In this document: one piece after another, positions 24,776-32,917 of the stretch
Layout of the letters: every line of letters begins with the position of its first letter
Position numbering within the stretch: the stretch's first letter is position 1
Assembly: GCA_027491735.1 (NCBI GenBank)
Contig: JAOZGP010000032.1
Location: 1 to 42,442 of the forward strand
DNA from: Thermoproteota archaeon
Lineage (GTDB): Archaea > Korarchaeota > Korarchaeia > Korarchaeales > Korarchaeaceae
Length of the DNA: 42,442 nt
Reading direction: 5' to 3'
Position numbers and translations under genes: made by a program
Notes under the pieces: model-generated
Databases searched by the model: none
The model's input: the letters and a program-made list of their open reading frames with translations, nothing else
What the model was told of the DNA's origin: nothing

Positions 24776-25921
24776 TTGAAGGCCTATTTTTCCATAACTC
24801 CATTGGGCGTCTGTCTGTTGGATTCCTCAGGTGAGATACTGGAGTTTTTTCCCTTTCCTCTAAACCCTGAGGAGATTTCTAGGAGATTCATGGCTTTACA
24901 TCAGGGAAAAGTCCCGAAAGAAGTACGGGATCTTCTGCAACGCTGGGAGAAATCTATACAGATCCTGTATGTCGAGTCATCGGATGTTAGAAGAGTGATA
25001 AGCTCCGAGTTCTCAAAGAAGGTTGTGTCTGCTCCAAATCTGGAGGTCTTCAGGAAGTTCAGAGCAGAAAAGGCGACCAAGCTTTCATCATTGATGGGAA
25101 TCAGTGAGAGAGATTACTACGACCTCTTGGTGAAAGCCTCCATAGAGCTCACGTCAAGCCTGATAAAAAAAGAGCTCTCGAGGAGGGATCTTTTAGTAAT
25201 AAAGGCTGTAGATTACTTGGATCACCTTAACAAAGCGTTGAATATATTGATTCCGGCTGTGAGAGAGTGGTATGGAATCTATTTCCCTGAGCTCAACGAG
25301 CTCGTTGAGGATCATGAGGTCTTCATAGAAGTGATAAACCTTGCGAGAAGAAGAGAGGAGCTCAGAAAGGAGGATCTAGTATCGTTAGGGGTATTGGAAA
25401 GCCTAGCTGACGTTATAGTGAGCGCCAGCAGGAGGTCCATGGGAGGCGATCTGGGAGAGCGTGATCTGGGAGTTCTCAGGGAGATCTCCTCTGTGGTGCT
25501 CTCACTGTACAACTCGAGAAAGATGGTGGAATCTTACATAGAGGAGTTGATGAGGGAGATAGCCCCCAACATGTCAGATGTAGTACATCCACTTGTAGGT
25601 GCCAGACTTGTAGCCTTAGCCGGGGGCTTGGATAAGCTAGCTAGGATGCCTGCTAGTACTATACAGGTTCTAGGAGCTCATAAAGCAATCTTCATGCACG
25701 TAACAAAGGGCACCAAGCCTCCCAAACACGGTATACTCTTTCAGGCCAAAGAGGTCAGGACCGCTCCTAAGAAGGTTAGAGGTAAGATCGCACGCTTGTT
25801 GGCAACAAAAATAGCCATAGCCGCCAAAATGGATGTCTTTGGCAGAGAGAGGGATCTAGGAAAAAGGCTTAGAGCTGAGATAGATGAGAAGATCTCCAAG
25901 ATAAGAGGGGAAGCTAAATGA
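24776..25921 (+). CDS. nop5: C/D box RNP protein Nop5 (Nop56/58-like)
   Basis: A 381-residue scaffold of the archaeal box C/D ribonucleoprotein that guides 2'-O-methylation of rRNA and tRNA. An N-terminal domain for fibrillarin binding is followed by a coiled coil (about residues 125-250) and the conserved NOP domain. The NOP domain contains PNMSDVVHPLVGARLVALAG and STIQVLGAHKAIFMHVTKGT. A basic C-terminal tail follows. It starts with TTG, and its stop overlaps the fibrillarin ATG (ATGA). Confidence 0.95.
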   Translation: MKAYFSITPLGVCLLDSSGEILEFFPFPLNPEEISRRFMALHQGKVPKEVRDLLQRWEKSIQILYVESSDVRRVISSEFSKKVVSAPNLEVFRKFRAEKATKLSSLMGISERDYYDLLVKASIELTSSLIKKELSRRDLLVIKAVDYLDHLNKALNILIPAVREWYGIYFPELNELVEDHEVFIEVINLARRREELRKEDLVSLGVLESLADVIVSASRRSMGGDLGERDLGVLREISSVVLSLYNSRKMVESYIEELMREIAPNMSDVVHPLVGARLVALAGGLDKLARMPASTIQVLGAHKAIFMHVTKGTKPPKHGILFQAKEVRTAPKKVRGKIARLLATKIAIAAKMDVFGRERDLGKRLRAEIDEKISKIRGEAK

Positions 25922-26607
25922 GGATAGAGCCCCATGAGAAGTTTGAAGGTGTGTTCTGGATTGTTAGAAAAGGCAAAAGGGTGCCTCTAACGAAAAATCT
26001 GGTCCCAGGATTCAAGAGCTATGATGAGTCCGTAGTTAAATTCAAGGGAGAGGAATACAGAATCTGGGATCCATATAGATCTAAGCCTGCTGCAGCCATA
26101 GTTAAGGGACTCAGAACGTTTCCTATAAGGAGGGGAATCAAGATCCTCTACTTGGGAATAGCTTCCGGAACTACTGCATCACATTTCAGCGATATAGTGA
26201 GGAGAGAGGGAATCATATACGGGATCGAGGTAGCTCAGAGGGTTATGAGAGTTCTTCTCAATGTAGCTGCGACTAGGAGAAATATCGTTCCAATATTAGC
26301 ATCTGCCAGAGATCCGGAGAAGTACGCAAGACTCGTGGAGGAGGTTGATGTTGTTTACACTGATGTTTCTCAAAGAGACGAAGCGGAGATCCTGGTGAGG
26401 AACGCCGATATGTTCCTGAAGGATAGAGGTTTTGTTATTATCGCCATAAAGGCTAGCAGCATAGACGTTCGACTTCCCCCCAGGAAAGTCTACAATTTGG
26501 TTGAGAACGTGCTCAAGGAGAACGGCTACAATCCAATAGAGATGGTAGATCTCTCCCCTTTCGACCCTAAACATGCCATAATAGTCGCAAAAAAGAAGAA
26601 AAGGTAA
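25918..26607 (+). CDS. flpA: Fibrillarin-like rRNA/tRNA 2'-O-methyltransferase
   Basis: A 229-residue S-adenosylmethionine-dependent methyltransferase, the catalytic subunit of the C/D RNP. Landmarks are YLGIASGTTASHFSDIVRREG (SAM motif), YGIEVAQRVMR, VDVVYTDVSQRDEAEIL and IIAIKASSID with the catalytic lysine. It is translationally coupled to Nop5, its binding partner. The third partner, L7Ae, is not encoded here. Confidence 0.96.
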   Translation: MRIEPHEKFEGVFWIVRKGKRVPLTKNLVPGFKSYDESVVKFKGEEYRIWDPYRSKPAAAIVKGLRTFPIRRGIKILYLGIASGTTASHFSDIVRREGIIYGIEVAQRVMRVLLNVAATRRNIVPILASARDPEKYARLVEEVDVVYTDVSQRDEAEILVRNADMFLKDRGFVIIAIKASSIDVRLPPRKVYNLVENVLKENGYNPIEMVDLSPFDPKHAIIVAKKKKR

Positions 26608-26620
26608 CGAGAGGAAGCTT

Positions 26621-27778
26621 ATGTCCCGAGAGGATGTTTTAAACATTAGATTCAGAGTATATAAGGAAGGAAGTGCTCTATTTTATGCTTCTGATCTTGA
26701 TGAGTTTTTTAGAATGGAAAAGTCCTGTACAAAGGCCTATCTGTTTTACAATCCTAGGATGAAAGTCAACAGAGATATCTCCGTAAGCGTGGCCAGAGTT
26801 GAAGAGAAAGGCGGCCCTTTCATTGATCTCATGGCTGCATCCGGTGTCCGTCCCTTGAGATGGATCCTAGAGGCAGAGGCTCAGGAGGTCTTTGCTAACG
26901 ACATAAACCCCCTAGCGGCCTACATGATGAGAAAATCTGCCTCCCTGAACAACGTCCGCATGAGGGTTTCCTGTGAAGAAGCCCGTTATCTCGCCAGAAA
27001 GTTACGCAGAGAAGGGATCCTGTTTAATTACGTTGATCTTGATCCCTTCGGCTCGCCAGTTCCTTTCCTCAAGGAATCACTGGCCTTAACCAAGGCTGGT
27101 GGGGTGCTCGCGGTGACATCCACTGACACGCCCACGATCTTCGGCATCAATCCCAGCAAGCTCAAAAGATATTACGGAATTTTGGGTGTAAGAACTCCCT
27201 TCTTCAGAGAGTTTGGAATAAGGGCACTCGTACAATCTGTCGTATCGACGGCTGCATCCTTGGATCTGGCTGCTAGGCCCCTCCTCGCATATACTCGTAT
27301 GCATTATGTTAGAGGTTATTTTAGGGTTGAGAAGGGCGCTCTTAGAGCAAGAAATTTGATCGATGAGGGGACTGGGTGGATCTCTTACTGCACAAGATGT
27401 GGGAGTTTCGAGTTGACCAAGGAAATCGAGGCTGCAGCTAGAAGATCCTGTTGTGGTGATGTCAGGGTTCTCGGACCCATTTGGATAGGAAATACGACGG
27501 ATCGGAAATATCTAGTGGATTGTGTTGAAAGAACGCCTTCAGCTGATGGAGCTGAGCTGCTTAAGAACCTCTTAAACGAGGTAGATGTCCCCTTATACTA
27601 CAATATTGATTGGATGTCAAGTAGGCTAGGGATGAGCCCTCCCAGGGTAAAGGATGTTATAGAGACCCTCAAGACTCTTGGATTTCAAGCTTCGAGAGCT
27701 CATGCCGACAGAAAGGCAATTAAAACGAATGCTGACCTTAGAACTTTAAGAAAAATTCTTCTTGAGCTTTCTAGATAG
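26621..27778 (+). CDS. trm1: tRNA (guanine26-N2)-dimethyltransferase Trm1
   Basis: A 385-residue enzyme that dimethylates G26 of tRNA. The N-terminal ALFYASDLDEF-type region leads into LMAASGVRPLRWILEAEA (SAM motif I) and NYVDLDPFGSPVPFLKESL, the catalytic DPFG motif. A C-terminal zinc-type cluster (CTRC then CC) follows, then the winged-helix tail with SRLGMSPPRVKDVIETL. It follows fibrillarin by 13 bases and closes an RNA-modification operon. Its last 33 bases overlap the Gar1 gene on the opposite strand. Confidence 0.95.
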   Translation: MSREDVLNIRFRVYKEGSALFYASDLDEFFRMEKSCTKAYLFYNPRMKVNRDISVSVARVEEKGGPFIDLMAASGVRPLRWILEAEAQEVFANDINPLAAYMMRKSASLNNVRMRVSCEEARYLARKLRREGILFNYVDLDPFGSPVPFLKESLALTKAGGVLAVTSTDTPTIFGINPSKLKRYYGILGVRTPFFREFGIRALVQSVVSTAASLDLAARPLLAYTRMHYVRGYFRVEKGALRARNLIDEGTGWISYCTRCGSFELTKEIEAAARRSCCGDVRVLGPIWIGNTTDRKYLVDCVERTPSADGAELLKNLLNEVDVPLYYNIDWMSSRLGMSPPRVKDVIETLKTLGFQASRAHADRKAIKTNADLRTLRKILLELSR

Positions 27779-28033
27779 AGCTCTCCATTCTCCCCTGGAT
27801 ACTGAATATATCTTCTTACCGATCAATTTTTGAGCTTCTTCTAACGGAATCACAGGCTTTACCAACAGGAAAGGAGAGTGAACGGGTCCAATGACATCCT
27901 TCACGATGCCTACAAACTTGCCGTCCTTAAGAAGAACCGGGGCCTCCTTCGGATCTCTTATCAAAGGCGCTTCCATCCTGAGGAGAAGCCTTCTGGACTT
28001 GGTAATCTTCTCTATTACTCCCAAGTACTTCAT
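27746..28033 (-). CDS. gar1: H/ACA RNP protein Gar1
   Basis: A 95-residue Gar1-like protein, a component of the H/ACA pseudouridylation RNP that contacts Cbf5. The beta-barrel core with GKFVGIVKDVIGPVHSPFLLVKP is the family signature. The short C-terminal tail is basic rather than the RGG repeats of eukaryotes. It starts with an ATG overlapping the SRP19 stop (ATGA). It is last in the operon S8e-SRP19-Gar1, and its end overlaps trm1. Confidence 0.88.
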   Translation of the reverse strand: MKYLGVIEKITKSRRLLLRMEAPLIRDPKEAPVLLKDGKFVGIVKDVIGPVHSPFLLVKPVIPLEEAQKLIGKKIYSVSRGEWRALSRKLKKNFS

Positions 28034-28326
28034 TTTCTGCCTCTCTCCCTAATTTTTCTTATTTCTGATGCAATTGCCTTTAACAGCTCTGTTTTTGGTT
28101 TGTCAGACGAGATGAGAACGCACCCTTCCCGATAGAACCACCTGGAGGGATGATCATCCTCCTCTGCAAGTACAGCCCTCAGGTTGAGGTTTTTGGCCGC
28201 TTGCAGTATCTCCTTTGCTCGGGGCTTCTTAAGAGCGAGATCCCTGGGTACTCTCCTTCCCTTTGACCTAGAGACACGGCTATCTAAGTAGAGAGGATAT
28301 ATCTTCTTGGGACGATTGGATCTCAA
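28030..28326 (-). CDS. srp19: Signal recognition particle subunit SRP19
   Basis: A 98-residue basic protein that binds SRP RNA and organises SRP54 binding. YPLYLDSRVSRSKGRRVPRD near residues 10-30 is the RNA-binding signature; the central helix region and basic C-terminus complete the family pattern. The TTG start overlaps the S8e stop (TTGA). SRP54 is encoded elsewhere in the window at 2206-3516. Confidence 0.93.
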   Translation of the reverse strand: MRSNRPKKIYPLYLDSRVSRSKGRRVPRDLALKKPRAKEILQAAKNLNLRAVLAEEDDHPSRWFYREGCVLISSDKPKTELLKAIASEIRKIRERGRK

Positions 28327-28727
28327 TTCGTTCCTTCTCCTTTCACCAGAACAGCGTTAAGGGTTCCATCCTGTCCTGGTCTTGAGGTCACCATGGCCAA
28401 GCCAAGCTCCGTTTTTATCAGCGTGCCCTTAGTTATTATTTTCCTTCGGGATAGCTTCACATCGGAGGGATTCTTGACAACGTCCAAGATCCTGACGTTT
28501 CTGACCTCTCCATTACTAAGAGATAAGTTGACTTTGTTGCACCTCAGGAGTCCCAGCTTTCTGTTTCCTCCCATAACTCTTCTAACCTTCACGAGCTGAG
28601 GACCTAGGACTGTGAAAGCAGGGTATCTTCCCAATTCCCTTTTCCTCTTTCCCCTCGTTTTCCTTAAGATGCCTCCTGTTGGCTTTCTACCTTTCAGAGC
28701 CACCGGGCCATGATAGTAATATGGCAT
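28323..28727 (-). CDS. rps8e: Small ribosomal subunit protein S8e (eS8)
   Basis: A 134-residue protein of the archaeal/eukaryotic S8e family. The basic N-terminus with GRKPTGGILRKTRGKRKREL, then KVRRVMGGNRKLGLLR, and the C-terminal TKGTLIKTELGLAMVTSRPGQ are diagnostic. Translation starts at an ATG ten bases after a membrane-protein gene. It begins the block S8e-SRP19-Gar1, all overlapping end to start. Confidence 0.95.
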   Translation of the reverse strand: MPYYYHGPVALKGRKPTGGILRKTRGKRKRELGRYPAFTVLGPQLVKVRRVMGGNRKLGLLRCNKVNLSLSNGEVRNVRILDVVKNPSDVKLSRRKIITKGTLIKTELGLAMVTSRPGQDGTLNAVLVKGEGTN

Positions 28728-28737
28728 TCCTGGAAGA

Positions 28738-29925
28738 TCACCCGGAGAATTCCGGCGATATGAATTTAAAAACTTCCCTCTTGGAGCGAGAATCCCTCTC
28801 CATTCTGATCAGGGATACATGAAAGGAGAGGGCAGGGATCATCAGGAGGTCCAGCTGTGAGAATCCTATCTCCATTCTAGTTACCAAAAGGGCGAGCAGT
28901 ATTGAATAATCCTCGATGTAATCTTCAAGGGAATTGGTGAACAGCCATCCACTAAACACCCCCATCAACAGGCTCATGAGGATCATCTCCACAGGACCGA
29001 AATCCAGCATGAAGTTTCCGAACATTGTCATAGTTATTCCAGTGCTTCTACCGAACACCGCTCTACCCACGAACTGTGTTGGGTGAAACCCTATCCTGAA
29101 TATCCAAAGCGGATCTCTCATGAGGCCCCATGGAATGCTGGAGCTCGCTATCAAGTTGAAGTAATATACGGTAGAATAAAACCTTTTCATTAAGTTAAGG
29201 GCTGAAGGAGGCCTGTTGATCAGGCTAAGTGCCACGATGACGCTTGTTGCCAGTACAGCTAGAAAGAGCAGGACTCTTCTATCTGGATCGTGGTACATAA
29301 CAGCTATAACCAGCGATTCTATTATGATGAGTAGAGGATCCGCCCTGAAGCCTGTGAGGGATGCGACTGCTATAACCACAGCTGTGACCGCTAGGAATTG
29401 TTTTAATCCGATTTCCGCCGTCCTCCGGGCTACTCTTGGATAGGATATCGCTATAAGCCCCATGCTGAGGGCAATCTCTGTTGGTATCGAGATGGACCTC
29501 CTCCAGGAGAAGAGACCATGGCTCACAGCTGAGTAGCTCAGCACACTCGAGGAGGCAAAGAGCACCAACGCTGATAGAGAAGAAATCCTATCCCTCGGTA
29601 TCGTGAGATCTATATAGGAAAGGAGGATTACGAGAAGAACTGCAGCTAAGGACACCAAAGCAGCCTCTGGGAAGGAGAGTATTCCCGAAAGAGAGTTTGC
29701 CGATAGGATCAACAACATAAAGGCTGAGAGGTACAGCATCAGGCGGACACCAATTCTCCTGCCGAGCAGATACCCAGCTGACATCGATATAAATCCTAAA
29801 AATAAGAACAGAAAGCAAGGATTGAGAGAACCCCTTGAGAGAAGAATATAGGACAGGATCATGACAGATAGTAGTATCCCAGGCAGAAAAAGCGGGTTTA
29901 AGATCCACAACCTTAGTTGTTGCAC
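28738..29925 (-). CDS. Polytopic membrane protein, oligosaccharide-polymerase-like (second copy)
   Basis: A 395-residue protein dominated by about ten hydrophobic helices. The C-terminal third contains GRAVFGRSTGITMTMFGNFM followed by LDFGPVEMILMSLLMG, resembling the glycine-rich end of oligosaccharide repeat-unit (Wzy-type) polymerases. No catalytic residue can be assigned by eye. It starts with a GTG overlapping the end of a similar upstream gene at 29913-31244. The pattern suggests a role in assembling surface polysaccharide, but this is inference from topology and motif shape. Confidence 0.6.
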   Translation of the reverse strand: MQQLRLWILNPLFLPGILLSVMILSYILLSRGSLNPCFLFLFLGFISMSAGYLLGRRIGVRLMLYLSAFMLLILSANSLSGILSFPEAALVSLAAVLLVILLSYIDLTIPRDRISSLSALVLFASSSVLSYSAVSHGLFSWRRSISIPTEIALSMGLIAISYPRVARRTAEIGLKQFLAVTAVVIAVASLTGFRADPLLIIIESLVIAVMYHDPDRRVLLFLAVLATSVIVALSLINRPPSALNLMKRFYSTVYYFNLIASSSIPWGLMRDPLWIFRIGFHPTQFVGRAVFGRSTGITMTMFGNFMLDFGPVEMILMSLLMGVFSGWLFTNSLEDYIEDYSILLALLVTRMEIGFSQLDLLMIPALSFHVSLIRMERDSRSKREVFKFISPEFSG

Positions 29926-31244
29926 TTTTTCACCATCAATGGGAGTAGGAGAAGGGCAAAGAAGTAGAGAAGGTAGAGGTAAGGATGAACAGGTCCTGAC
30001 TCTATCCAGACCAGCATGGCTGTAGTTAGGATCGAGTAAAATGCTGTGAACACTGGACTTCTGCTTCTAGAGATCCTGTAGAAGATTCCTGTCAGTCCGC
30101 CTATCATCAGTGGAACCACCATCGTCCCTATAACACCGAAGTCTGCCCATAGAGGACCCACGAAGCTTGAGGTGTAGGCCTCCGGTAGGCCCACAATGAC
30201 CCTCCCAAGAAATGGTCCTACCAGCAGTCTGGGAACGCCGAACATTGTTAGGAGAGGATTTACGAAAATCAGTTTTCCGTAAGAGAGACCTGTCCAGTTG
30301 AAGTGCTTTATTATAAGGCTTAAAGCGTAGAGAGTGAAGCCGGCCCGACTCACTACAATGTAAAGAGGATCGGCTGGTGTTCCTGCTCTAACTGTGAGAA
30401 CATACTTCTGTCCCACAAAAGCAACGGCTAAAGGGACCAACAAGTAGAAGACTACTGTTCTCGCTTTTATGATCCTGTAAGACCAGAGAACTATGAGAAG
30501 TGTTATAAGAGCTACGAAAATGTCCAATCTGAATCCTGAAGGGAAGGTGATCACTGCAGTGATTAATAAAACAGTTGAGGAGGTCTCGTAAAGGAATCCC
30601 TTGGATATCCTTCCCTCCTCCAAAGCCTTAGCCAGAGAGGCCAGAAAGATCGCTGAGAATAGAAGATATGTGTCATAGCTCACCATCCATAGTAGATTAT
30701 GCCTTCTTAGCTCAGGATTTAGGAGAGGAACAGTCCCTATTGTGACGTAGTTGTATATTAAACCGAGGAGCCCTGAGAGCATTATAGGAAGCGAAAAGTG
30801 CGCTAAGGAGATGGAATCAACGCTTACGGAGCATAAGGAGGAGGAGATCTTCTCCCCAAGCCATGATCCGATCAGGTACATCGCTGTAGCCATTATCCAA
30901 ATTAGCACCCCTAGCTCGAGCTCACTCATGAAAGGGAATGGTATGTTGCTGACCAGCCCAAGCAGGATGTAGATTCCTGTGACTAGAGGAACCAGAACGT
31001 AATGAGAGAGAGTTCCAAACCTTTCAACAGAGATTCTTAGTGGGTATAGGAGAATGCTTGAATTAAATGGCTTAAGAAGAACGTTTGGATATCTGCTGAA
31101 CTTGAAAAGGAACTTCAGCACTGCTTTCTCCTCCTCATCCCCGAGATGAGTCCTTTGGAAAGCTGTGAGGAGGATCATTCCGATTAGTTCTGTGAAGCGG
31201 AAGATCTTCCTCAAAGTCAGTTCAAGGATGTTCAAAAAGATCAC
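29913..31244 (-). CDS. Polytopic membrane protein, oligosaccharide-polymerase-like (first copy)
   Basis: A 443-residue multi-spanning membrane protein with about twelve hydrophobic helices. Near the C-terminus, GRVIVGLPEAYTSSFVGPLW then ADFGVIGTMVVPLMIGGLTG parallels the matching region of the next gene and of Wzy-type polymerases. The GTG start overlaps the stop of the preceding anchored protein (GTGA). The extra N-terminal 70 residues are moderately basic. Together with the next gene it seems to be one of a duplicated pair. The product it would polymerise is not known. Confidence 0.6.
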   Translation of the reverse strand: MIFLNILELTLRKIFRFTELIGMILLTAFQRTHLGDEEEKAVLKFLFKFSRYPNVLLKPFNSSILLYPLRISVERFGTLSHYVLVPLVTGIYILLGLVSNIPFPFMSELELGVLIWIMATAMYLIGSWLGEKISSSLCSVSVDSISLAHFSLPIMLSGLLGLIYNYVTIGTVPLLNPELRRHNLLWMVSYDTYLLFSAIFLASLAKALEEGRISKGFLYETSSTVLLITAVITFPSGFRLDIFVALITLLIVLWSYRIIKARTVVFYLLVPLAVAFVGQKYVLTVRAGTPADPLYIVVSRAGFTLYALSLIIKHFNWTGLSYGKLIFVNPLLTMFGVPRLLVGPFLGRVIVGLPEAYTSSFVGPLWADFGVIGTMVVPLMIGGLTGIFYRISRSRSPVFTAFYSILTTAMLVWIESGPVHPYLYLLYFFALLLLPLMVKKCNN

Positions 31245-32074
31245 CCCTGGGGAAACTCCGAAAGCACCTTAACATAAGATACTTCTGGAATCTTTGAGAT
31301 CTCAGAGATCACCTTCGAGATCTCCGGTCCCGAGAGCTTCCTATCCAGTATTATCTTTATCTCAATATTTGAAAAAAAGAAATTAGTGTACCCTCCCTCC
31401 TTGAGGAACCTCCCGACATCATGGATCAGTGAGGGAAGAGCATCCTCGTATGATAGATAATATGGGCTTGTTGGAGAAATCACCAGCAGAAGATTCCCTT
31501 CATGGAGAGAGTTAGCATAGTTTAGCAGATACTCCACCGGGAAGTCGTTGTTTTTCACATCATGCATCAGCCTGTCGTTGAACATATAGGCGTCCATTAA
31601 GAGGACTTTGACTGGAATTTTTTTCTCTGAAAGCTTGTTTCTTATCTTATTGCATAGGGAGAGGAGTAGGTCGGAGCTACCCGAGAGAGGGTTTACCCTC
31701 ACATAAACTCTGTCCATCTCCTTATGTGATTTGAGATATAGGTAGATGGGCTCTATTCCCTTCAGGTAGGAGTAATCCTTTACCTTCTGCTCGTCTGAGT
31801 AGATGTTGTATATCATCCCGTCCATATAAACGGTTATGCTTGCTCTGTGGGAGTCCACCACTATGCCTGAGGAGTTCACTATATTTTCCTCGTTATCCAC
31901 ACCGTAGACATGAATTAGGAATGAGGAACCCCTCTTCCTGTAATAATTAGTTATGTATCCTGCAGATAGACCGCTCTGCATAGTTCCCTCGTAAGCAGTG
32001 GAGCTTTTCTCATCGATGACATAGCACAGGATCACCGCAGCTAGCATAATTAATACAAGAAGGTAAGCCCGCAC
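31241..32074 (-). CDS. Signal-anchored extracytoplasmic protein (paralogue B)
   Basis: About 277 residues, no family recognised. An N-terminal membrane anchor (AYLLVLIMLAAVILCYVI) is followed by an extracytoplasmic beta/alpha region with GYITNYYRKRG. A second half of mixed strands and helices follows (EISKVISEISKIPEVSYVKV). I start it at the GTG at 32074, which follows AGGGGGC at a good spacing and places the anchor at the very N-terminus. The longer frame to 32236 would add a Cys-rich segment inside the upstream gene. It shares layout and a related motif with the preceding protein. Confidence 0.6.
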   Translation of the reverse strand: MRAYLLVLIMLAAVILCYVIDEKSSTAYEGTMQSGLSAGYITNYYRKRGSSFLIHVYGVDNEENIVNSSGIVVDSHRASITVYMDGMIYNIYSDEQKVKDYSYLKGIEPIYLYLKSHKEMDRVYVRVNPLSGSSDLLLSLCNKIRNKLSEKKIPVKVLLMDAYMFNDRLMHDVKNNDFPVEYLLNYANSLHEGNLLLVISPTSPYYLSYEDALPSLIHDVGRFLKEGGYTNFFFSNIEIKIILDRKLSGPEISKVISEISKIPEVSYVKVLSEFPQG

Positions 32075-32091
32075 ATCGCGCCCCCTTACTT

Positions 32092-32895
32092 CTAACACCT
32101 CTCCTGAACAACTATTGGGAGACCCCTCGCTTGAGTTCTCAGAGCATTTATGTAGGGCTCTCTCCCTACAATCACAAGAGTCAGGTTTGAATGGTGCTCT
32201 TCTCTGATTTTCATCCCTTGTGTGTTCATCAGACATCTGAGATCCTTCATAGCTTTAATTAACCCTCCCAGAGGGACCATGTTAGCACTGATCACTATCT
32301 CCCTTCCAGCAGTAACCAATGAGAACAGGCCACCTGGCATATCTTGACGTAGAAGGTCTTGAAGGGTATTTGAGACGAGGGGAGATCCCGATTTATACCA
32401 TATCCCCACGATCCCGCTTACATAGCAGGCTTTATCTCCTCCTCTGACCAATGAACAGTAGCTTTCAGCGGTGGAAAGAGCTTCATTTAAGGATATGTTG
32501 ATGGGGATCTCTATGAGAACTCTCCTAAATCCATCGTCTCCGCTAACCCTAAAGGTTATCCTGGTGGGAATCCCCTGAACCAAGAGATCAGAGAAATCTT
32601 GGCCTAAGAGAAACGTGGTATTTTTCGCTGGATCAAAGACCATCAGATAACTGCTTGTAGTGTAGACGACCTTGCCGGTTATGTTAAGATAGCCCCCTTC
32701 TCTCATGGCTGCCTTGATGGATATCTTCACGCTAAGGTTGTTGCTTACCTGTTTATAATATGTGGCGAAGGCGCCATTTATGTTCGCCCCTCTTATATCG
32801 AAGAACCTATCCTTGGGCGAGGTTATCACGAGGACACAACAAAAAAGTAGAAAGATTAGGATCAGGTCGGTGACTATCCCGAAGAGCGACCTCAA
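32092..32895 (-). CDS. Signal-anchored extracytoplasmic protein (paralogue A)
   Basis: A 267-residue protein with a single N-terminal membrane helix (IVTDLILIFLLFCCVLVI). It is then all extracytoplasmic, with several N-x-S/T sequons. The segment GAFATYYKQVSNNLSVKISI resembles the corresponding part of the next protein. No catalytic motif is seen. It starts at a TTG 22 bases after the thermosome stop, with AAGAGGT upstream, so it could be read through from the thermosome transcript. It is the first of four membrane or surface genes. Confidence 0.6.
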   Translation of the reverse strand: MRSLFGIVTDLILIFLLFCCVLVITSPKDRFFDIRGANINGAFATYYKQVSNNLSVKISIKAAMREGGYLNITGKVVYTTSSYLMVFDPAKNTTFLLGQDFSDLLVQGIPTRITFRVSGDDGFRRVLIEIPINISLNEALSTAESYCSLVRGGDKACYVSGIVGIWYKSGSPLVSNTLQDLLRQDMPGGLFSLVTAGREIVISANMVPLGGLIKAMKDLRCLMNTQGMKIREEHHSNLTLVIVGREPYINALRTQARGLPIVVQERC

Positions 32896-32917
32896 AGAAA
32901 TACCTCTTCAGTTGGGC

